DNA of 26,957 bases from Gracilaria vermiculophylla. Its lineage: Eukaryota; Rhodophyta; Florideophyceae; Gracilariales; Gracilariaceae. This document shows, piece by piece, positions 10,891 through 21,452 of the stretch. The notes beneath the pieces are model-generated. The model saw only the letters and a program-made list of their open reading frames with translations, made no database searches and had not been told where the DNA came from. The position numbers were made by a program, and so were the translations under genes. Each line of letters starts with the position of its first letter. Within the stretch, counting starts at the first letter, position 1. The DNA lies in contig JAHNZQ020000004.1 of assembly GCA_019155205.2 (NCBI GenBank), positions 2,398,822-2,425,778 of the forward strand, read 5' to 3'.

Positions 10891-10917
10891 AAATATAGCT
10901 CTCTGGTAGACTTGCCC
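10891..10917 (-). repeat. Right terminal inverted repeat of H1
   Basis: Its reverse complement starts GGGCAAGTCTACCAGAGAGC and continues TATATTT, matching the left end without the 8-base tandem insertion. The following TAA (10918-10920) fits the TWA target preference of PIF/Harbinger elements. Confidence 0.6.
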
Positions 10918-12398
10918 TAATAGTATCTTGTTTCTAATATTTGAATAATTTATTTACCTCTATAAAATATTTTATCCTTTTTTTTTGAAAGACGGATGCT
11001 CAACGTCGTCCACGCATCCGCAATGATTGCGATTTTTCGGATCCACGTGATTCTGTCAAGACTCCCGCAGTAAAGCTCATGTCTGACCATATTTACAGTC
11101 TTTTATAGCCGAAGTTCGTGATACTCTTGTAGAGTGGATATGGTTTCAAAGAGAGTTTTGAATCGATCAGTATTTGACATGCAAATCACATCTTTCCGAA
11201 TATCTTTGACAGGAATAGTTTCATCTCAAACCCAGAATGTCCTGCTTCTACGTAAGCTGAAAACTCCAAGATAAATGACGAGTAAATGAATCTTCTCTGT
11301 CTCAAGAGGGACGAAGATGAATACTGCTTCTCTGTCTCCATTCATCATAATATTAATGCATCGATGAATACCGCTCTTGCCATATGGGTTTCGTTGCTTT
11401 TCTGGTATACATCCTAAAAGAGGACGAGGGCGATTCGACCTACTGCAAAAAGAAAAAGGACAAATTTGGTTTCCGATGTGGAGGTCGTATCTTTCTTTTG
11501 GCATATCAATGGCTTTAGAGAGATATTTGACCGGGAGAAATATAGGCTCATGGGACATTTGGAATACTACAAATGATGTTAGTGGTAATACGGCAGATCT
11601 GGAGTAGATATCGGTTCCTGCTATAGATTGGTACTAGTGGATCTTTGTTATCTCTTTCTGATAAACGACCTTCGGAAAGGAAAATTGGTGTTGAGCATGC
11701 TAGGTGTGGCCTTATTTAGAGAAGGGCGGTATAGAACTCATCCACTTGGATAAAACAGACGGGAAAGTCAGCTTTTTTACAACCATTACTTCACATTCTT
11801 CCGATAAATCGTCCAAGCAATGTCTGACATGTTCATATTAACCTTCAATAAGAAGTTCGTCTACGAGTCTGGCAATTATGAGGGTTATTTATTCCTCGGG
11901 AACCTTTTCGAGAAAGGGAGTGGACGCCGAGAACCCTAGCGAGGTGAAATGTACCAAAAACCCATTATTGAATGCGCTTCGTTCATTTTCCTTCTGCTTT
12001 AGAAAGTTTGTATGGTATCTTTGTGAGCTTCCGTAGAAATCTTTTCTTTTTCTGAACTCTGCTGCAGAGTGCACTTATATATCACGCTGTATGGGAGTAA
12101 TTCGCAGGAAGAATCGTTTCCCATCCGCTCCGCCTACATTGCATCCAAGGCAAAGTACAATGCTTATGAGTAGTCAAAGGATATTCATAATTGCATTAAA
12201 AAAGTCTTTCTTTAAGCCATCCTTCGTTTCGTAGTAGGTACCGTGCGTGCATAGCCTCAGTTTAAGCTTTGGATCTCCATTTTTGTCTCGCATAACGTTA
12301 GGACAATGTGGGATAAAATTACGTTAGTTTTTAGAACCCCGCAATGTTTTTGAATTTATAGATAGTCGTCCACCTAATTTGTTATTGTCGGTCGCGAA
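10918..12398. other. No recognisable gene; AT-rich spacer with short open frames
   Basis: A minus-strand open frame of 110 codons (11558-11226) and an overlapping plus-strand frame of 76 codons (11377-11607) are the longest. Neither shows a family motif I know, and both could be chance. On the plus strand, short protein-like stretches appear in changing phases between 11290 and 11960, so another decayed element is possible but cannot be named. Confidence 0.4.
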
Positions 12399-12740
12399 TG
12401 TTGCGGAATGTGCCATACATTGCTGGAACACACGTGTAGAATGTTCCAGTATTGTCTAGCACATTGCACGCTTTGTTGGCCCAGCAAAGACTACAGTATT
12501 TTAGTGATGCTGGCGCAAGTTGTCGCTTTATTATTGGTTAGTATGCAGCTCCGGAGGCCTCTTGAAGCCAATGGAGTAACCTAGACACACACATGAGTAA
12601 CTAGCAAGTAGAAATGCGTATTTGGCTCGTTTGTAGGGTCTCTAAACACTATAAAAGGAGGGTCTGAGCTACAGACTTCGGTCTGAACTCACCTCAACAA
12701 TCGACAAACATCTACGCCCCACCCGCTATCATCATCAACA
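12399..12740 (+). repeat. LTR-like segment (solo or 5' LTR), TGTTG...CAACA
   Basis: The 342-base segment starts TGTTGCGGAATG and ends CATCATCAACA, the inverted termini (TGTTG/CAACA) common to LTR retrotransposons. It has a TATA box at 12649-12658 located about 90 bases before the end, as in a U3-R-U5 layout. No second copy is visible in the window and the flanks (CGCGAA on the left, ACCAG on the right) show no target duplication. It may therefore be the 5' LTR of an element whose body was lost, or a host promoter resembling one. Confidence 0.4.
12649..12658 (+). promoter_or_regulatory. TATA box within the LTR-like segment
   Basis: CTATAAAAGG is a near-consensus TATA element. It is followed about 25-35 bases later by pyrimidine-rich ACTTCGGTCTGAACTC, a plausible transcription start region. 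Transcription would run to the right, through the covarying hairpins. Confidence 0.45.
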
Positions 12741-12741
12741 A

Positions 12742-12796
12742 CCAGTGAGGCGCTCGCCGCTGGATAAAGGGCTTCTAGTGAGGCGTTTGCCGCTAG
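12742..12796 (+). other. Two tandem covarying hairpins just after the LTR-like end
   Basis: Two 22-base units (12742-12763 and 12775-12796), 33 bases apart, share the form C[C/T]AGTGAGGCG..GCCGCT[G/A]G. Each folds as an outer 4-bp stem (CCAG/CTGG in the first, CTAG/CTAG in the second) and an inner GGCG stem with a 2-base loop. The second outer pair is C-G in one and T-A in the other, a compensatory change, and one inner pair becomes a G-T wobble. This supports conservation as RNA structure. The position in the presumed leader suggests a packaging or translation signal, which is inference. Confidence 0.5.
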
Positions 12797-14929
12797 TTTC
12801 CCGATAGGGTGAGGAATACCGTCACCAAGACCGGTTGAAGTGCCTCAGGCGTGGACGGGAGACGGATAGTTTGTACCAAAGGTGTTTCTGTCGTCTGTGA
12901 GCCCCACCAGAGCTTTGCTCGGATAACGGTGTCGGTCGAAAGACCTGGTGATTTCCGGACGGAAGTACTTGACGGGAAGCTATCCGCAGGCGACGTGCCG
13001 TGCAATCTTTCCTGCAAAGGGCCAGCTTGGGTATAGAGCGAAGGCATATCTTGCTGTTAGGAGCTCTCCTCGGGAAGCCCTGTAAGGATTGTATGCGCCT
13101 GCTTCTGGTTAGTGCAGAGGTAGGTGGGCTGCAGAATCCACTTCACATCCGGAGTGTCTGACCGGAAGCCGAGGGTCTGACCCTTAGTGATCCTTGATAT
13201 AATTCTTGGATTGCGCGCCGTTTCAACAAGAAGTTAAGAAATTTTATATGGGGATTGAGCCTCCTGCTCTCCCTAGTGATATTTTCTTTCATCGAGTGGG
13301 TTTAGTTCCTTTGATCCCTCTGTTTTCAACTTGTTTTGGGGCTTTTAGCTACGAAGAGCACCCTTTTGGCTTTCATTATTACACGTGTTTAGCCCCCTGC
13401 GTCACCGTCTCGTGATGGCGCCCACAGTTATCATGCTCTTTCTTGATAGTTTTCAATCTTTAATTTTTCATCAGATAAGAATTTTATCACGTTAAGAAGC
13501 AGTGAAGGACTTTCGGATAGATTTCAAAGCTTATTCGACGCATTTTATTCCAAAAAAACGATTAACAATACTTACTTTCCTTTCAATGCAGTGGATTTCT
13601 ACGGGGCACTACACGCAGCAGAATAACAGCACTCTTGTAGGTAACAGCTCCGAGCAGTTCCAATGAACCTAATATCGAGATATATGCTTTTCGCCGAACC
13701 TTGATCCAGGCTTAATCTTGGTGAGGCTATCCAGGTCGTTTATAGTCTCACCTTCACTACTAAGAAGGTTAGAAAGACGTGCATTCAAGCCGAAACGAAT
13801 GCTTTCCTAAGCCAAAAGAGTCTAGCATGCTCTAGCTGCATTCAAAACAAGAGAAGGTATTGAACGTTAGAACTATTGGCGATCCTAATGCTCGAAATCG
13901 ATTCGTAGCCACTTTCCCGGCAAGCAACTCTACTCACAGACAAAGCTGAAGAGACCCCTTGGATTCAGAATATTTTAACGACTGTGATGGAGAGGCTCAT
14001 CATCTTGGTGAGGAGGTACATTGCTTATTGTCTCACCAAAAGAAGCATATATGTGACATACGGAAGTCGACAAAATATAATGCACCGAGAAGATCCCCTA
14101 AGACGGATTTTTCGGAAACCTGTGACCCATACAGACACATGTAAATCTGATCGACAAAGAAGAAGCCTCCGTGGATGTGCTTTTAAAATCCCGTGACCCC
14201 AATCTCATCCTATGTCCAGGATTTCCTCGCAGAGACCGAGAACCTCTCTCCATGGCCCATTTGCGAATTGCACTAGTTTTTCACCTTGTTCTCCATAAAA
14301 TATACGACGAGGACTACTTGCATTGGTTTACGGAAGTTTGCCGTTATAAAAGTCTAACGTTTGCCAAATTGCAATTGAAGGAGCACAATAGACACGGCGT
14401 TGGATCCTGCACAAGACTTTACGTCATGGATTGAGATGATCCTCCCCTTCTTTGTATGATTTCGTATAGATAAGCTCTCTGAAGCATATTCTTGAAAAAG
14501 AAAACAAAATCATCACAACAGTCGGAGTCGTCGCAAACGTCCTACGGAATTCCATGTTAGAACATACCAGTCTTGTGACAATGGAACCATACTCACTAAC
14601 GTGCTGCTTGCTTCAAAACCGAGATGAACGTGAAATGTCTACCATCCGAAAAGAAATCAAAATTTTCCTACGCATCATGAATTGAAGACGAGCATCTTTC
14701 TGCCAAATGGCCTTATATTTACACCCATATGAAACTCAAAGACGTAAAACGCAATTTCCAGAATGCAAGCGTCCTTATTTGTACAATACAGACTTTACCG
14801 TACCTTAGTCATCCTGAGAGAAATGTACTGCTTGCACGAGAACGATTCAACCGTTAGGTTCCCACAAAGTCTCATTTTCATGCCACTTAAAGGATTTCAA
14901 GGACCATTTCCAGATTGATTATATGTTTC
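12797..14929. other. No recognisable gene; possible internal remnants
   Basis: If 12399-12740 is a 5' LTR, Gag would start here on the plus strand, but only a 61-codon frame (12851-13036) and a 69-codon frame (13206-13415) are open and neither carries a known motif. From 13959 to 14434 three overlapping plus-strand frames exist. The last (14171-14434) is protein-like but unknown. Two short inverted repeats built on GGTGAG...CTCACC occur near 13721-13752 and 14012-14037. Confidence 0.35.
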
Positions 14930-15166
14930 TTAACAGAGCTGGAAAACCTTTCCGTCTTTCATATTAAAAATATTGCGCAACGTTTCCGCGCCAGTGGAAT
15001 CTTTTTCTAGCAATCGATGAGAGAGGCCGTCAACAACTTTGCCTTCGGATAGATTTCTATTCATGAGTCGCCTGTAGACCTTCCCAGTGAACCAGAGCTC
15101 GACTGAAAAGCCTTTCGCACACTTTGCGTCCTGCACCACATCTATTTCTCCCCCCGCCACATTCAT
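14930..15166 (-). pseudogene. Unidentified 78-codon protein-like remnant
   Basis: The open block MNVAGGEIDVVQDAKCAKGF... to ...IFNMKDGKVFQLC has balanced composition with alternating charged and hydrophobic residues (GLSHRLLEKDSTGAETLRNI), unlike random translation. It lies on the same strand as two other unexplained blocks at 15679-15876 and 16279-16781, and the three may be parts of one decayed gene. I do not recognise the family. Confidence 0.3.
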
Positions 15167-15678
15167 CTCCGTGCCCTAACAAGGTTGGCGTTGTCGAATC
15201 TTTGAACTAGGCTGGTTGCAGTCATATCGACAGGTAGGCAAGGGATAGGCGTGCTGCTTCTTTAGACTAGCTTAACATAGTTACGGATACAGAGATTGAC
15301 TTTCAAGCATTTTTCTCGATGAAATACTGCTGTTTTGCGAAAAGATCTGAAGAATAAAGTTACCATTTGGTCAAACCCAATCCATTTCAGGGCTTCTTCA
15401 AACGCCCATCTGAAAGAAGTCGCAGCGCGTAACGCTCTGTCTCTTCACTTCTGGCCATAAAATGTTAAAGTACATGACAGATCTTTGCTGAAGCCAGACA
15501 CCAAAGTATATATCTTCTTAAAAAAATACGACTGTTAAGTATTGTAGTACCATTTATATGTGAAGCAGTTGTGCGAACAGTAATCCATTGTGTCTCCGAC
15601 ATCCACTTTCAACGGCTACTTTCAAATCATGGGCTAAAAATACCTCAGCATCCGCCTTACTCTAAACGCCTGAGCAAA

Positions 15679-15876
15679 CTAGGGAGCGTTAAACTCGGAT
15701 GGCATTAGCTCGAAAAAATTAATGCCGCTATGGACGTTTACAAAACGCCCGGCGCAGACATTCAGGTCGAAAGCTCCTGAATTAATTCCACTGACGAACC
15801 GGTCCATGCAGATTTTAATGAAGAAAAATTCTTGAGTTTCACAATGGGGCAGATCATCTGCATTGTAGATCCCACC
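15679..15876 (-). pseudogene. Unidentified 65-codon open block
   Basis: A stop-free block without its own start reads GGIYNADDLPHC... through MDRFVSGINSGAFDLNVCAG to NFFELMPSEFNAP and a TAG at 15679-15681. Composition is protein-like. No known motif. It may continue the neighbouring minus-strand remnants. Confidence 0.25.
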
Positions 15877-16278
15877 TAACTAAGAGACAGCCGGTTTAGT
15901 ATGTAAATATTATCTTGCAATTAATTGGATATAATAGTGGTAAAGCTGCTCACCAATTCTTTGACAATGCGAATTTTCTCCGAGCTGCAAGTCAACCAAT
16001 CTTCAAGATCTTTTACGAAACTCTTGGTAGTGCGCCACGCTTTAAGCACAAGCTGCAGTGCAATCTTTGTTGGTTACTTGATGATATTGTACACACTTAT
16101 AGGCATATTTACATGAACTACGAAGCCTACAAGTCACCCTTGCATGATTATATTCCTCGCACAACCAGTCTCATCTAGTTCTACCACTTCCTTGTCACCA
16201 ATAATGATGGCGAGAGTTACTCGATGAAGATTTAGTGTGTGCTTGTTTGACATGGAAAAATGAGAAGAACCAAACCTC

Positions 16279-16781
16279 TCAGAAGTCCAATTCCTCGACA
16301 TCACAGTGTCCAACTATAAAAATGTTGCTCTTTTTTGCCTCATTTCTACATTTGCCCATCGCTTCCGTAGACGTATAGTCTGCCTATTCCCTGGATTTTA
16401 AAATTATGCGGGAAATCTTTTCGCACCACTCACCAGGCTGAAACATACATTGAAACGCGGTCTGGAGATTCTCGCGCCAGACCGTGTTTTTTTTAAATCA
16501 GATTAGCTTTTGAAATTGGGCGTTAGTGAATGGCTCCTTGGTCAACGCCATAATTTCGTTTAGGGTGTCTGTCAAACCTTTTTATTTCATTCGTAAGCAA
16601 ATGTGTGGAGCCTCGTTATCGCTAGAGTCCTGGACGATGTCCTGCTTGGAGGATCTTAGGAATGCTTCACTGTGTTCAAAAATAAAACTTCAGCAAATTT
16701 TAACATGGATCGTTTCATGTTCAACACGGTGATCATATTCAAAATCTCTTCATCCGCCAGACTGTGGGGCACAACGTTCAT
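16279..16781 (-). pseudogene. Unidentified decayed coding region
   Basis: Starting at ATG 16781 the minus strand reads MNVVPHSLADEEILNMITVL and continues with a leucine-rich helix. It then shifts by one base near 16665 and runs on as SSKQDIVQDSSDNEAPHICL, KGLTDTLNEIMALTKEPFTN and NTVWRENLQTAFQCMFQPGE, to a TGA at 16279-16281, broken by three further stops. The coherent reading over about 165 codons suggests a former gene, probably of a mobile element given the surroundings. I cannot assign a family. Confidence 0.35.
16455..16494 (+). other. 11-bp hairpin followed by eight T residues
   Basis: ACGCGGTCTGG (16455-16465) pairs with CCAGACCGTGT (16477-16487), with one G-T wobble, around an 11-base loop, and a run of T (16487-16494) follows. 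The shape is that of a bacterial intrinsic terminator or a structured RNA polymerase III end, but it lies inside the antisense of a possible decayed coding region, so it may be fortuitous. Confidence 0.4.
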
Positions 16782-17262
16782 CTCAGTATACAAGAGTTTT
16801 CGTATATTCTAGAACCTATACACCTTTCTTTTGAGAATTAAAAAGGAAATTGAAGACCACTATTGATCGGCAGAGCTGAAAAAGTTTCTAGAGCTCACGG
16901 GAAACCCTAATTTTTCGGGCGGTATGGTTCTTTTTGAGACTGTGCGGTTTGCCAATAAAATTTAACACCATGTCTTGCTTCTATTAATCTCCGGATTACT
17001 GCAACGCATCCATGCTTTGGCGTATATTAGGTCTGAAGAACCGTTTTCCTTTTTTCTATGTCAACCGGCCTCTCAACTGGACTGCTCAGCGTTCTGTTGC
17101 GTGTCACATTTTAGCAATACAGTCTTTGGAATTATCTGTAACGACCAACCCGGCTTTTTTTGTGCCCTGGTGCAAGATGAAAACGACCGGACCGTCTGTC
17201 TCATGGGAAATCGTTGAAGCCATGAACAAAATAGAGTACGGTTCTTGTCTTCGGATGCATAA

Positions 17263-17267
17263 ATATA
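17263..17267. repeat. Target site duplication (left) of element B: ATATA
   Basis: ATATA directly abuts the left LTR and recurs at 22798-22802 beside the right LTR. Five bases is the usual duplication length for Ty3/gypsy integrases. Confidence 0.85.
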
Positions 17268-17649
17268 TGTTGCGTGTCCACCCACGTGGCGGGCGCACCG
17301 AGAGGTGCAGGCGGAGAGTGGTGCGGAAGCAAGTCGACGGCGCTTGTGTCTTTGGACGGGTCCATGGTTCCCCGCAGTAAGAGTGGAGAAGGAGACCTCC
17401 GGCTTTTCCAGGCGCGAGAGGGGTTGGAGTCTTTGTCGCGAATTTTTGCCTACTTTCGTCCCGTGGCCCCAGGTGGATGGGCACTACCACTCACTTCAGG
17501 CCCCTGTACCGACCGGCGGTGCAGTGGACAGAGAAGCGAAGGAGAGCGGGAATTACACTGAGTTAAAAACAATTCGGCGGCCTTGAATGACGGCCGGTAA
17601 TTGGATGTCGCGCCTTATGGCGGCATCCAAGCTGCAAGGTAGCAGCATA
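17268..17649 (-). repeat. 3' LTR of element B (left on the plus strand)
   Basis: It starts TGTTGCGTGT and ends AGCAGCATA on the plus strand, where the partner ends CACA. It aligns along its whole length with 22417-22797. The stop codon of pol lies 16 bases before it in the coding sense. Confidence 0.93.
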
Positions 17650-17665
17650 GTCCATCATGGTCGGC

Positions 17666-18206
17666 TCAGAGGCAGATGGAACGCGTAGCATCGCGAAATG
17701 CGACACTATATCTGCGACGTTTGAAGAAGTCCCAAACCTTGGAAGGAACGTCCTCGAATATTGCCGGAACAGGCTCCCTTGAGTCTCTGGCGGTTGTCAG
17801 ACCTTTTCCAACTGACAAGGACTCCGAATGAGTCCTGAGTCTTTCGGACGTCCTTGACCTTGTCGACGGCATACCAGACTCTATCAGTAAAGTCTGCGAT
17901 GTCGCGCATCTCGACAGGAGTGCCAACTGATGAGTCGGCGTACGGCTTGACTCGAGAGACGTGTAGGATTTCGTTGTCTTCGTTCAGCAGGTGCTCGACT
18001 TCGACGGTGAAGTCGGAGAGAATTTGGGTGATTCGACAGGGTGCGACCCAGTTGCACGACATCTTAGTCCGCGGTCCACGAGCTCGAGCAACGACACCAT
18101 AGTCTCCCACAGTAGGTTTGAAGGGACGTACGTGTGTCTTGGCGTTTTGGCGATCCACTGCTTGAGTTCGAGATGCGGATAGAGATTCGTTGAAAGACTT
18201 GCGCAT
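17666..18206 (-). pseudogene. Integrase C-terminal region and chromodomain of element B
   Basis: The segment opens with the GPY/F-type region: RPFKPTVGDY, RTKMSCNWVAPCRI, where the P-x-x-I pair of this motif is seen. It continues through ILHVSRVKPYADSS and RVWYAVDKVKDVRKTQDSF. A chromodomain then follows (LVSWKGLTT, EDVPSKVWDFFKRRR), reached after a one-base shift near 17815. The reading ends RSICL with TGA at 17666-17668, 16 bases before the 3' LTR. The chromodomain would guide insertion to particular chromatin. Confidence 0.82.
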
Positions 18207-18299
18207 CTGGTCGAGAGCATGAAGAGTCCCGTCGATCGTGAGCTTGCGCAGGATTGCGACTCGCTCGGCAGAGTCAACTTTGCTAGTCTGTTATGAAGC

Positions 18300-19790
18300 C
18301 AAAGCCATGAACAGCGGATTCCCAGGTTTCATGCCGGTATGAACCTCAATAGGAGCGCGATTGTCCAGGGGGCGAGACGGCGAGTTGTTAATGACACTCT
18401 GAATGGATGGCACCACAATAGGCCAAGCAAACCCCACTATGTGGAGCTCGGCACTAAGGGCGCGCATGACTCGAAGGACCTGCTTGCAAACGGATTCAGC
18501 AGTACCGTGACCATGGTACGTAGGTGGTCAAGAAACGGGGCTTGCCTCCGAAGGCTGATGCGAGGATCTCCAACACTTTGTTCTGGAAGTGACGACCTTG
18601 GTCCGAGAACCAATCAAGCACAGAATTGAATGTTGAGAAATGCTCCAGCAAGGTATTGGCAGTGTTCTCGGCATTTGCTGATTTGAATGGCCGGAGGTAC
18701 ACGTATCCAGAGAAGTCATGCTTAAGTATGAGGATGTACTCGTCTTGTGTGCTTGATTCGCCATTGTATAGGTAGTCGAAGTAAACGAGTACGCAAACTC
18801 GCTCAGCATGAAGCTGGTGTCCGAGGGGGTGTGCCACCCTGTCACCACTGGCTGACAGGAGGCAAACGAGACAGCTTTGAACAAAGGCCTTGACCTGGGC
18901 GTCAATGGTTGGCCAGTGAAGCTTGTCTTTGATGACAGTGCAGGTTGTCGTATAGCCTCGATGTCCGCCAAGTACACAGTGGGCAGACACGCAGATGCGA
19001 AGATGTAGCTCTTCGTCATCTGGAGAAACGTACAGTTTGCCCTGTGCGTTCTTCGACACGGAGACAGAGTCATCTGTCGACGTGTAGTCAGAGTTGGCGG
19101 GTGGAGGAGTGCAATTCTGTGACTCAGCAATAACTTACAGAGAGGGAAGGTGAAGAGTATCAGCCGTAGACGTGATAAGCGGTGCACGGAGTGCAGCAAT
19201 TCTGCGGGCGGAGAACGTGGCGTTTGAAGGAGCAACCCAGCGTGTAAGCATGTCGGCCCACACATTGTTTTCTCCTGGGATGTGTTCGACCGTGAAGTTG
19301 AACTCTGACAGACGAAAAGCCCCACGTTGAACTTTTTGCACAATGTGCCTTGCCACGTTTCATTGAAAACGAGACGTAGCGAACATGTACAGGATGTTCT
19401 TGTGATCGGTGAACGGGGAAGAACTCTGGGCATACCACGAGTATATGTGCCCGTCGAATTACGGATGCCACGACAGTGTATGATTCTTTCTCCGGGGTGG
19501 TCCAACGTATGTAGGGACCACGGAAGATACCGGGGATGAACGCGATTGGCCTGTGTGCCCACTTCTGCCGTTCTTTGCCTGAATTGAATTCAGACATCAA
19601 AAATTGGGTGAGAACTCCAGACCAATGCATTGTGGAAGCATATGTGAAGAGATAGAGTCGTTTTTCTGGATCAGCTGTCGCCAGCGTTACTTGCTCCTTG
19701 ATTGCCTAAACGAGGGATTAAAAGGTAATATGATGCTCGTACCCCCATTTTGAGAGAGGGCGATGAATAAGACAGGATTTTTTCCGGGTC
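18300..19790 (-). pseudogene. RNase H and integrase of element B
   Basis: RNase H: MHWSGVLTQFLMSEFN, then YIRWTTPEKESYTVVAS (near 19490), then after a one-base shift FTVEHIPGENNVWADMLTRW (near 19270). Integrase: HHCC zinc region with GGHRGYTTTCTVI and FVQSCLVCLLS (19000-18860), first catalytic Asp in LVYFDYLYNG (about 18780), second in LDWFSDQGRHFQNK (about 18600). The catalytic Glu region is broken by a frameshift after YVPWSR (about 18500), and downstream text is readable only in pieces. In related elements the Glu follows NGTVE. The linker between RNase H and integrase (19200-19060) is Ser/Thr-rich. Confidence 0.88.
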
Positions 19791-21452
19791 TTAAACACCG
19801 TGTAGTTTTCTTCGAGCAGGTTGTGGAGCGGAACAATAAGTTGAGCGCAGGTGGGTATCGCAGTCCGCATCGAGATGGAGCCATGGATCAGTGAAAGCGC
19901 CAACGTTAGTAGGAGGAGACATGGAAGTAAGGGCTTCGTATTGACGGGGATGGAAATTGATTCCGTTTTGGCTGATAATTCTCTTGCAGAACTGTACTTC
20001 CGATGCAACAAGCTCGCATTTTTCAGGTTGGAGCTTGAAGCCTTTTTCCTGGCAGATGGTAAAGGTCACGCGCAGTTTGTCCAGGAACGCAGAGGGGGAT
20101 TTGGCATACTCAAGTAGGTCATCGATGTAGATGAGGATATCGATGTGACGAAACATCGCTTCCATGGAGGATTGGAAATAAATTCCGGAATTCTTGGCGC
20201 CGTGAAGAACTCGTGTTGCCGTATAGACACCGAACGGAGTGTGGAACGACTGGCATTCCTGTGAGTCCTTGTCGAGTGGGAATTGCCAGTATCCATGGAT
20301 GAAGTCGATGTTGAACTATAGCTTGCTACCAGAGACTCGAACGAGCATTGGTTCTGCAATTTGCATAGACCAGACGTTGAGTTTTGTCTAAACGTTGATA
20401 GGCAGGAGGTCGATTGTGAAACGGAATCCTTCTTTTCCGGTTTTTGGACTAATGATTTGAGCACATTCCCACTTACAAGAGTTGTTTTGGTAAATATATC
20501 CAGCTGTTTCGAGATCGTCGACCTTCTTTTTGAGGAACGTCAGCTGCTCAGGCGAGTGTGTGCGCCGGCGGACCTTGATCGGTCGCTTGGAGCCCTCGAG
20601 CTCGATGAACATTGGTGGAACAGAGACAGGAGGATCTTTTCCGAGGCGGATACGGAAGATGTCCTTGAAGCTCGTGACTACGTTCTAAAGAGTAGGAAGA
20701 CGGTCACTTGGGAGCTTCTTGGCAGCTCGATCGATCATAAGCTGAATCGTTGAGTCGAGCTCCTCTGTGTCTTTCTCACCGACTTTGACGTCCTTGTAGT
20801 CGATGTCGACACCGTCTTTCAACGGAATATCGCCGTTGGCCATCATCGAGCACAGATGGCTCAAATGGAGGTGATGAGAGTCGTCAAGGCTGTGGGATGC
20901 GTTTGCATCGACTTGCTGAGATATGATCTTTAGACCCAACTTGCCGACTTTGGTAGATATTTCCTCGGAATAGACTTCGCCAAAGTCGATGGACGAGAGA
21001 TGTTCAATATTATTGGCAACGAAGTCCTTAACGTCCAGACCGGAGTGGATGAGGATGGGATTTTCTAGGAAGATCTCACCAAGGCATGCGGTGCCCGGTT
21101 TGATGTAGATAATTTGAATCGGCATGATTTGTGCGTTGATGTTTCGAAGGAGACAGGGGCCAGTGACAGTCTAAAGGATCGGACTGATCTTGACTTTGCC
21201 GTGGCACTTGACAGAGTGACCATCGAAAGCTCGGACCAATTTGGTGTTCGAGGGTCGGATGGTAGGTAGGTAGACGCCTTTGTCGCCGAGAAAATTGACG
21301 ATGGGCTCAGAAATAGCGACTACATCAGCTCCTGAGTCGATACGTTACGCGAATGTGTGACCGCCGATTTCTGCATCAATGACAGCAGATGTATCAGAAT
21401 TGGAGGCATATGCGTCACTTGAGAATGGCGGAGCCATCGAAGTTCCAGCATA
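19791..21452 (-). pseudogene. Protease and reverse transcriptase of element B
   Basis: Aspartic protease: RIDSGADVVAI with the catalytic DSG at 21330-21338, followed by a typical flap and acid-rich linker. RT: KRPIKVRRRTHSPEQ and LKKKVDDLETAGYI (about 20600-20500), RFTIDLLPINV, then NIDFIHGYWQFPL with the first catalytic Asp (near 20310), FHTPFGVYTATRVLHG, and ILIYIDDLL with the YIDD box at 20118-20129, then LQPEKCELV and the connection domain (about 20030-19930). All in one phase with stops at 21345, 21171, 20685, 20388 and 20316. Catalytic residues survive but the stops would block translation. Frame is lost at about 19830. Confidence 0.9.

Larger units (their letters stand above)
8033..10917. 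mobile_element. PIF/Harbinger-like DNA transposon H1, full length, inactive
   Basis: Two coding regions typical of this superfamily, a DDE transposase (plus strand) and a Myb/SANT-like DNA-binding protein (minus strand), sit tail to tail inside a 2885-bp segment bounded by inverted repeats. The outer 13 bases of the left end, GCGCAAGTCTACC (8033-8045), match the reverse complement of the right end (10905-10917) with one mismatch. CCAG and CTATAT blocks follow in both. The family usually duplicates a 3-bp TWA target. Here TAA follows on the right (10918-10920) but AAT precedes on the left, so no duplication can be confirmed. Both genes carry stop codons. Confidence 0.75.

Noticed and set aside
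12649..12740. TATA box and following sequence as promoter of a host gene
   Set aside because: No convincing coding frame follows, and the TGTTG/CAACA ends fit an LTR better, although a host promoter is not excluded.
13721..14037. Two GGTGAG...CTCACC inverted repeats as a regulatory pair
   Set aside because: The stems are only 6-8 bp with different loops and no further similarity, so chance is likely.
18528..19562. 344-codon minus-strand open frame
   Set aside because: It overlaps the RNase H-integrase region in another phase; the conserved motifs lie in the other frames. It is a shadow.
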